Assembly (NCBI GenBank): GCA_031278795.1
Contig: JAITJT010000240.1
Span: forward strand, 1 to 5,955
Reading direction: 5' to 3'
DNA: 5,955 bases
Origin: Deltaproteobacteria bacterium
Lineage (GTDB): Bacteria; Desulfobacterota; Desulfarculia; Adiutricales; Adiutricaceae
Shown here: piece by piece, positions 5,766-5,955 of the stretch
Layout of the letters: every line of letters starts with the position of its first letter
How positions within the stretch are numbered: position 1 is the first letter of the stretch
Notes under the pieces: generated by a model
Databases searched by the model: none
Told to the model about the DNA's origin: nothing
The model's input: only the letters and a program-made list of their open reading frames with translations
Made by a program: the position numbers and the translations under genes

Positions 5766-5773
5766 AGGCGGCG
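5753..5773 (+). other. GC-rich hairpin with the stop codon in its loop
   Basis: CGCCGCCT (5753-5760) pairs perfectly over eight bases with AGGCGGCG (5766-5773); the five-base loop ACTAA holds the TAA stop of the zinc-ribbon gene. No T-tract follows, so it is not a standard intrinsic terminator. It may protect the 3' end of the mRNA or help end transcription with Rho. Confidence 0.45.
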
Positions 5774-5955
5774 AGCCTCCTCAAGAGACTTCTTTCTCAA
5801 AATAAAGATCTTTTTGGCGCGCGCATTTCCTTGACGCCAGGCGCAACCCTAGCCCAAAAGCTCGCAAATAAACACAGCGCACATTGCGGAAAACGCGCTA
5901 TAAGCCTTAGCTCATAAGAATATTTGCGCACTAAATTTTTGCTAGAGATGACACG
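5774..5955. other. Noncoding tail to the window edge
   Basis: No supported gene begins here. AAAGATCTTT (5804-5813) is a perfect palindrome followed by two more T. TGGCG (5815-5819) can pair with CGCCA (5835-5839). In several deltaproteobacteria RNase P RNA follows the zinc-ribbon gene, but none of its conserved blocks is visible in this stretch. Confidence 0.4.

Noticed and set aside
5774..5955. RNase P RNA downstream of the zinc-ribbon gene
   Set aside because: Expected from gene order in some relatives, but none of its conserved blocks can be seen before the window ends.

Overview
The window reads as a stretch of eroding bacterial chromosome next to an intact two-gene operon. The two intact genes (a Nif3-family protein with a PII-like insert, then a coiled-coil C4 zinc-ribbon protein) are a common neighbour pair in Deltaproteobacteria/Desulfobacterota. 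They are visibly richer in G+C than the AT-rich DNA around them. About 3.8 kb with only one intact gene (a tRNA) plus broken genes suggests a genome undergoing reduction, for example a host-associated or endosymbiotic deltaproteobacterium. That lineage and lifestyle are inference from gene pairing and decay, not proof.

Layout: 1-495 is a tandem array of a 138-bp composite unit built from a 23-bp repeat with two alternating, conserved spacers; it runs off the left edge. 496-1033 is AT-rich with a GC-richer island (about 640-725) holding two adjacent hairpins. 1034-1108 is a complete tRNA with a CAT anticodon. 1109-1620 is an AT-rich desert. 1621-2270 (minus) is a broken gene resembling the Fe-only nitrogenase accessory protein AnfO, with one in-frame TGA and one -1 frameshift. 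2353-2670 (minus) is the C-terminal remnant of a sigma-54 activator of the NifA/AnfA/VnfA kind, lying just upstream of and co-oriented with the AnfO-like relic. Together they look like the remains of a nitrogenase locus whose structural genes are not in this window. 2680-3250 is AT-rich with one short unassigned relic reading frame. 3251-3430 carries inverted repeats and a good minus-strand terminator, so a minus-strand small RNA is possible. 3669-3700 is a plus-strand terminator just upstream of the operon.

3809-4900 (Nif3-like) and 4950-5765 (zinc ribbon) are co-directional, 49 bp apart, and intact, so this side of the window is under purifying selection while the left side is not. After the second stop the DNA returns to noncoding sequence to the edge. 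Nif3 is named after a yeast protein partner and has no link to nitrogen fixation, so its closeness to the nitrogenase relics should not be read as functional.
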